Positions 61,543 to 63,577 of a stretch of 63,577 bases of DNA are shown piece after piece (the first letter of the stretch is position 1; each line of letters begins with the position of its first letter). Source of the DNA: Burkholderia guangdongensis (GTDB lineage: Bacteria > Pseudomonadota > Gammaproteobacteria > Burkholderiales > Burkholderiaceae); assembly GCF_013403875.1 (NCBI RefSeq), contig NZ_JACBNX010000002.1, positions 189,889 through 253,465 on the forward strand, given 5' to 3'. Both the position numbers and the translations under genes were made by a program. Under the pieces are notes generated by a model. It searched no databases, was not told the origin of the DNA, and saw only the letters and a program-made list of their open reading frames with translations.

Positions 61543-62820
61543 GAGAAAAACCGTGCCTTCATCAGATAATTCTGCCGTTGTCTGAAATGAATCGATCCGG
61601 CGCGAAGCTAATCGTCCTTGTTCTGCGACTTCTATTCGCCAGTCTCTGCGTGCTGGTTGTCGAATCGCACGCCAGCCCCCTTGCTGCTCTGACTGGCAAG
61701 CTGAGGGCATCGATGTCCGACCTGCCACGCTACGAGAAACTGCCGTTGTTCAGCCCGCACCGCAAGACTTTTACCTGTGTCTATCAGGACCAGCACGTGC
61801 CGCCGATAGATCCGCAGGCCGAATTGTGGTTCCAGCAGGCGCTGGCGCTAGATGACCCGAACATCGATTACGACAAACGCAACTACGCGAAGATCTATCA
61901 ACTGTACACGCAGGCCGCCGAGCGCGATCACTGGAAGGCCATGCTCAATCTCGCCTCGCTGATTCTGAGTGAGTATCCCGGCGTACCCCAGCACGATCCT
62001 GAAATTGCAATTCGTTGGGTTGAGAAGGCGATGCAGCTGGGTGTACCCGACGCATACGACATGATGGGAACCTATCACCAGAACGGGTTGATCAAGGGCG
62101 GTGATGCGACTAGCGCATACGCATTTTTTCAACGTGCGGCTGACATGGGCAGTCCGTCCGCGATGACATTTCTTGGGGAAAAGCTCGACGCTGCGTACGA
62201 CGATTCGGATGAAGCGTTCTGGGGCAACTTGCCGATCGCTACCCAGATGCTCGAGTGTGCTCTCGCACAAGGCTACGGAGATGCGGCAGAAGAGTTGGGT
62301 TTTGTCTACGCTCGGGCGAGAACGGCAGACGCGAAACGTCGTGCACTGGCGGTTTTACAGGAAGGCGTAAAGCTAGGGAGTGCAAAATGTGCAAGCACGT
62401 TATCCATTGAGTTTGGCGGATTCAACTTGACCAACGGCAGGAACCTTCCCGGCAGTATCGATAAGGCTCGTGCTGATCGATATCGCGTAGTGAAGGGGGC
62501 GTTGGAGCACTATCAAGGTCGCCTGAAATTGTCGAACCTGGACGAAGTTCTCCCGTTGCCACCCGCTTCACTCCCCAGATGGGACGGGAATGCGAAGACG
62601 CTGATCGACGCTGCGAAGCCGGTCAGTCCGCCCGCGAAATAGGAGAAAACCGTGCCTTCATCAGATAATTCTGCCGTTGTATGAAATGAATCGATCCAGC
62701 GCGAAGCTTATCGTCCTTGTTCTGCGACTTCTATTCGCCAGTCTCTGCGTGGTGGCTGTCGAATCGCAGGCCAGTCCCCTTGCTGCTTTGACTAGCAAGC
62801 TGAGGGCATCGATGTCCGAC
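61411..62820 (+). repeat. Direct duplication joining Sel1-like paralogues (offset about 1100 bp)
   Basis: The 3' end of copy 1, the gap and the 5' end of copy 2 (about 61411-61720) recur at the copy 2/copy 3 junction (about 62511-62820), including the untranslated gap (ATCAGATAATTCTGCCGTTG), with few changes and one A fewer. This shows tandem duplication of whole gene units. Confidence 0.85.
61587..62642 (+). CDS. Exported Sel1/TPR-like repeat protein, paralogue 2 of 3
   Basis: A 351-residue protein. Signal peptide about 1-31 (LIVLVLRLLFASLCVLVVES, then HASP), then the same domain order as copy 1: MSDLPRYEKLPLFSPHRKTF, HVPPIDPQAELWFQQALALD, and AYAFFQRAADMGSPSAMTFL. The N-terminus differs from copy 1, while the middle and the C-terminal LPPASLPRWDGNAKTLIDAA are closely alike. 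ATG 61587 was chosen by comparison with copy 3. Function unknown; exported, repeat-based binding protein. Confidence 0.75.
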   Translation: MNRSGAKLIVLVLRLLFASLCVLVVESHASPLAALTGKLRASMSDLPRYEKLPLFSPHRKTFTCVYQDQHVPPIDPQAELWFQQALALDDPNIDYDKRNYAKIYQLYTQAAERDHWKAMLNLASLILSEYPGVPQHDPEIAIRWVEKAMQLGVPDAYDMMGTYHQNGLIKGGDATSAYAFFQRAADMGSPSAMTFLGEKLDAAYDDSDEAFWGNLPIATQMLECALAQGYGDAAEELGFVYARARTADAKRRALAVLQEGVKLGSAKCASTLSIEFGGFNLTNGRNLPGSIDKARADRYRVVKGALEHYQGRLKLSNLDEVLPLPPASLPRWDGNAKTLIDAAKPVSPPAK

Positions 62821-63453
62821 CTGCCGCGTTACGAGAAACTGCCGTTGTTCAGCCCGCACCGCAAGACTTTTACGTGCGTCTATCAGGAGCAGCACGTGCC
62901 GCCGATAGATCCGCAGGCTGAATTGTGGTTCCAGCAGGCCCTTGCGCTAGATGATCCGAACATCGACTACGACAGGCGCGACTACCCGAAGATCTACCAG
63001 CTGTACACGCAGGCCGCCGAGCGCGATCACTGGAAGGCCATGCTCAATCTCGCTTCGCTCATACTGAGCGATCATCCGGGGGTACAGAACCATGATCCAG
63101 AGGCAGCAATCCGCTGGGTGGAAAAGGCGATGAAACTAGGTGTGCCTGACGCCTACGACATGATGGGGATTTATCACCAGAACGGGCTAGTCAAGGGGGG
63201 CGATGCTACAAGCGCATATGCCTTCTTCCAGCGCGCGGTCGATATGGGTAGCCCGTCAGCGCAGACGTTCTTGGGATACAAGTTGGCGGGCACCTACGAC
63301 GATCCAGCGGAGGGCTTTTGGGGTAACGAGCCCATTGCAACACAGATGCTAGAGTGTGCGTTCGCCCAAGGCTATGGCGACGCCGCCGAAAAGTTGAGCC
63401 TGATCTATGCTCGAGCCAATACCCCGGAGGCAAAGTTTCGGGCCTGTCAGTAA
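62686..63453 (+). pseudogene. Sel1-like paralogue 3, truncated by an IS256-family element
   Basis: Residues 1-253 or so follow copy 2 closely (signal peptide, FTCVYQEQHVPPIDPQAELW, AYAFFQRAVDMGSPSAQTFL). Similarity stops after AKFRA at about 63442, where the element's terminal sequence begins and quickly gives CQ-stop. About 95 C-terminal residues are lost. The remaining part could still be translated and exported, but is probably non-functional. Confidence 0.8.
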
Positions 63454-63577
63454 TTTCGTGTTCAAGGCATATCATCCTCTCAAGGAGAATGTATGCCCCG
63501 CAAACCGAAAGCCAAGCCTGCAGAGCTGCCGGCGATTCCGGCCGAACTGCTTGAACAGTTCGGCAACGGTCCGATGA
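63440..63577 (+). mobile_element. Left end of an IS256-family insertion sequence
   Basis: The sequence GGCCTGTCAGTAATTTCGTG at about 63441 has the look of the terminal repeat of Burkholderia IS256-family elements as I recall it, and lies where paralogue 3 breaks off. A transposase start follows 50 bases later. The exact outer base (63440-63445) and target duplication cannot be fixed without the right end, which lies outside the window. Confidence 0.75.
63493..63577 (+). CDS. IS256-family (mutator-type) transposase, N-terminal fragment
   Basis: Twenty-eight residues are visible (MPRKPKAKPAELPAIPAELL, continuing EQFGNGPM), the N-terminus of mutator-type DDE transposases of Burkholderia IS256 elements. 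AAGGAGA precedes ATG 63493 at good spacing. The catalytic DDE region lies outside the window, so activity cannot be judged. Confidence 0.8.
   Translation, partial: MPRKPKAKPAELPAIPAELLEQFGNGPM

Noticed and set aside
1..63577. CRISPR array, tRNA or rRNA genes
   Set aside because: The tandem arrays found have no unique spacers, and no tRNA cloverleaf or rRNA segment was recognised on either strand.

Overview
The window is a high-GC, densely coded stretch of betaproteobacterial chromosome. Gene order and protein sequence point to Burkholderia sensu stricto, chromosome 1. The core block hpf-rpoN-lptB-lptA-lptC-kdsC-kdsD, followed by a Kef-type antiporter, apt, purU, uvrA, an MFS gene and ssb, is typical of that group. 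Genus is inferred from recognised protein families and layout, not from any search.

Layout. (1) 1-5649, minus strand: ribosome hibernation factor (cut by the window edge), sigma-54, and an LPS operon that makes the Kdo precursor (kdsD, kdsC) and exports LPS (lptC, lptA, lptB), mostly linked by ATGA overlaps. (2) 5800-17542: housekeeping genes (K+/H+ antiporter, apt, LysE exporter, Nudix, purU, AI-2E transporter, uvrA, MFS, ssb with a clear terminator). (3) 17635-19110: a lower-GC two-gene module, an HTH protein plus an AbiEii-like nucleotidyltransferase, whose promoter is bracketed by a long inverted repeat; probably a toxin-antitoxin or phage-defence cassette. (4) 19231-21978: arsenic operon arsR-arsC-acr3-arsH with a palindromic operator. 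(5) 22438-26336: tauABC-type sulfonate importer and a LysR regulator. (6) 26435-31863: secreted phosphorus-scavenging enzymes (Tat-exported phospholipase C, a phosphatase-like lipoprotein), then about fifteen imperfect 21-bp tandem repeats and a small exported protein.

(7) 31901-45959 is the main accessory system: a divergently transcribed aryl-polyene (xanthomonadin-like) pigment cluster. It has a ketosynthase with chain-length factor, two dehydratase functions (one fused to an aryl/acyl ligase), ACP, ketoreductase, acyltransferase, LolA-like carrier, MMPL/RND exporter, membrane protein, glycosyltransferase, a polysaccharide deacetylase, and a XanB2-like chorismatase that would supply a hydroxybenzoate starter. 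Several of its genes carry short in-frame tandem repeats. (8) 46124-49311: a 2-oxoacid dehydrogenase operon (E1 alpha, E1 beta, E2) without E3. (9) 49460-55730: phospholipase-D lipoprotein, CHRD protein, alpha/beta hydrolase, EcsC protein, and an EmrB-type exporter with a MarR regulator. (10) 55870-60267: D-amino-acid catabolism (metal/PLP D-amino-acid dehydratase, RpiR regulator, D-aminoacylase, RidA) around a divergent promoter with a palindromic operator. (11) 60466-63577: three tandem Sel1-like exported paralogues, the last cut by the left end of an IS256-family element whose transposase runs out of the window.

No rRNA, tRNA or CRISPR array was recognised. Most long antisense frames are GC-driven shadows.
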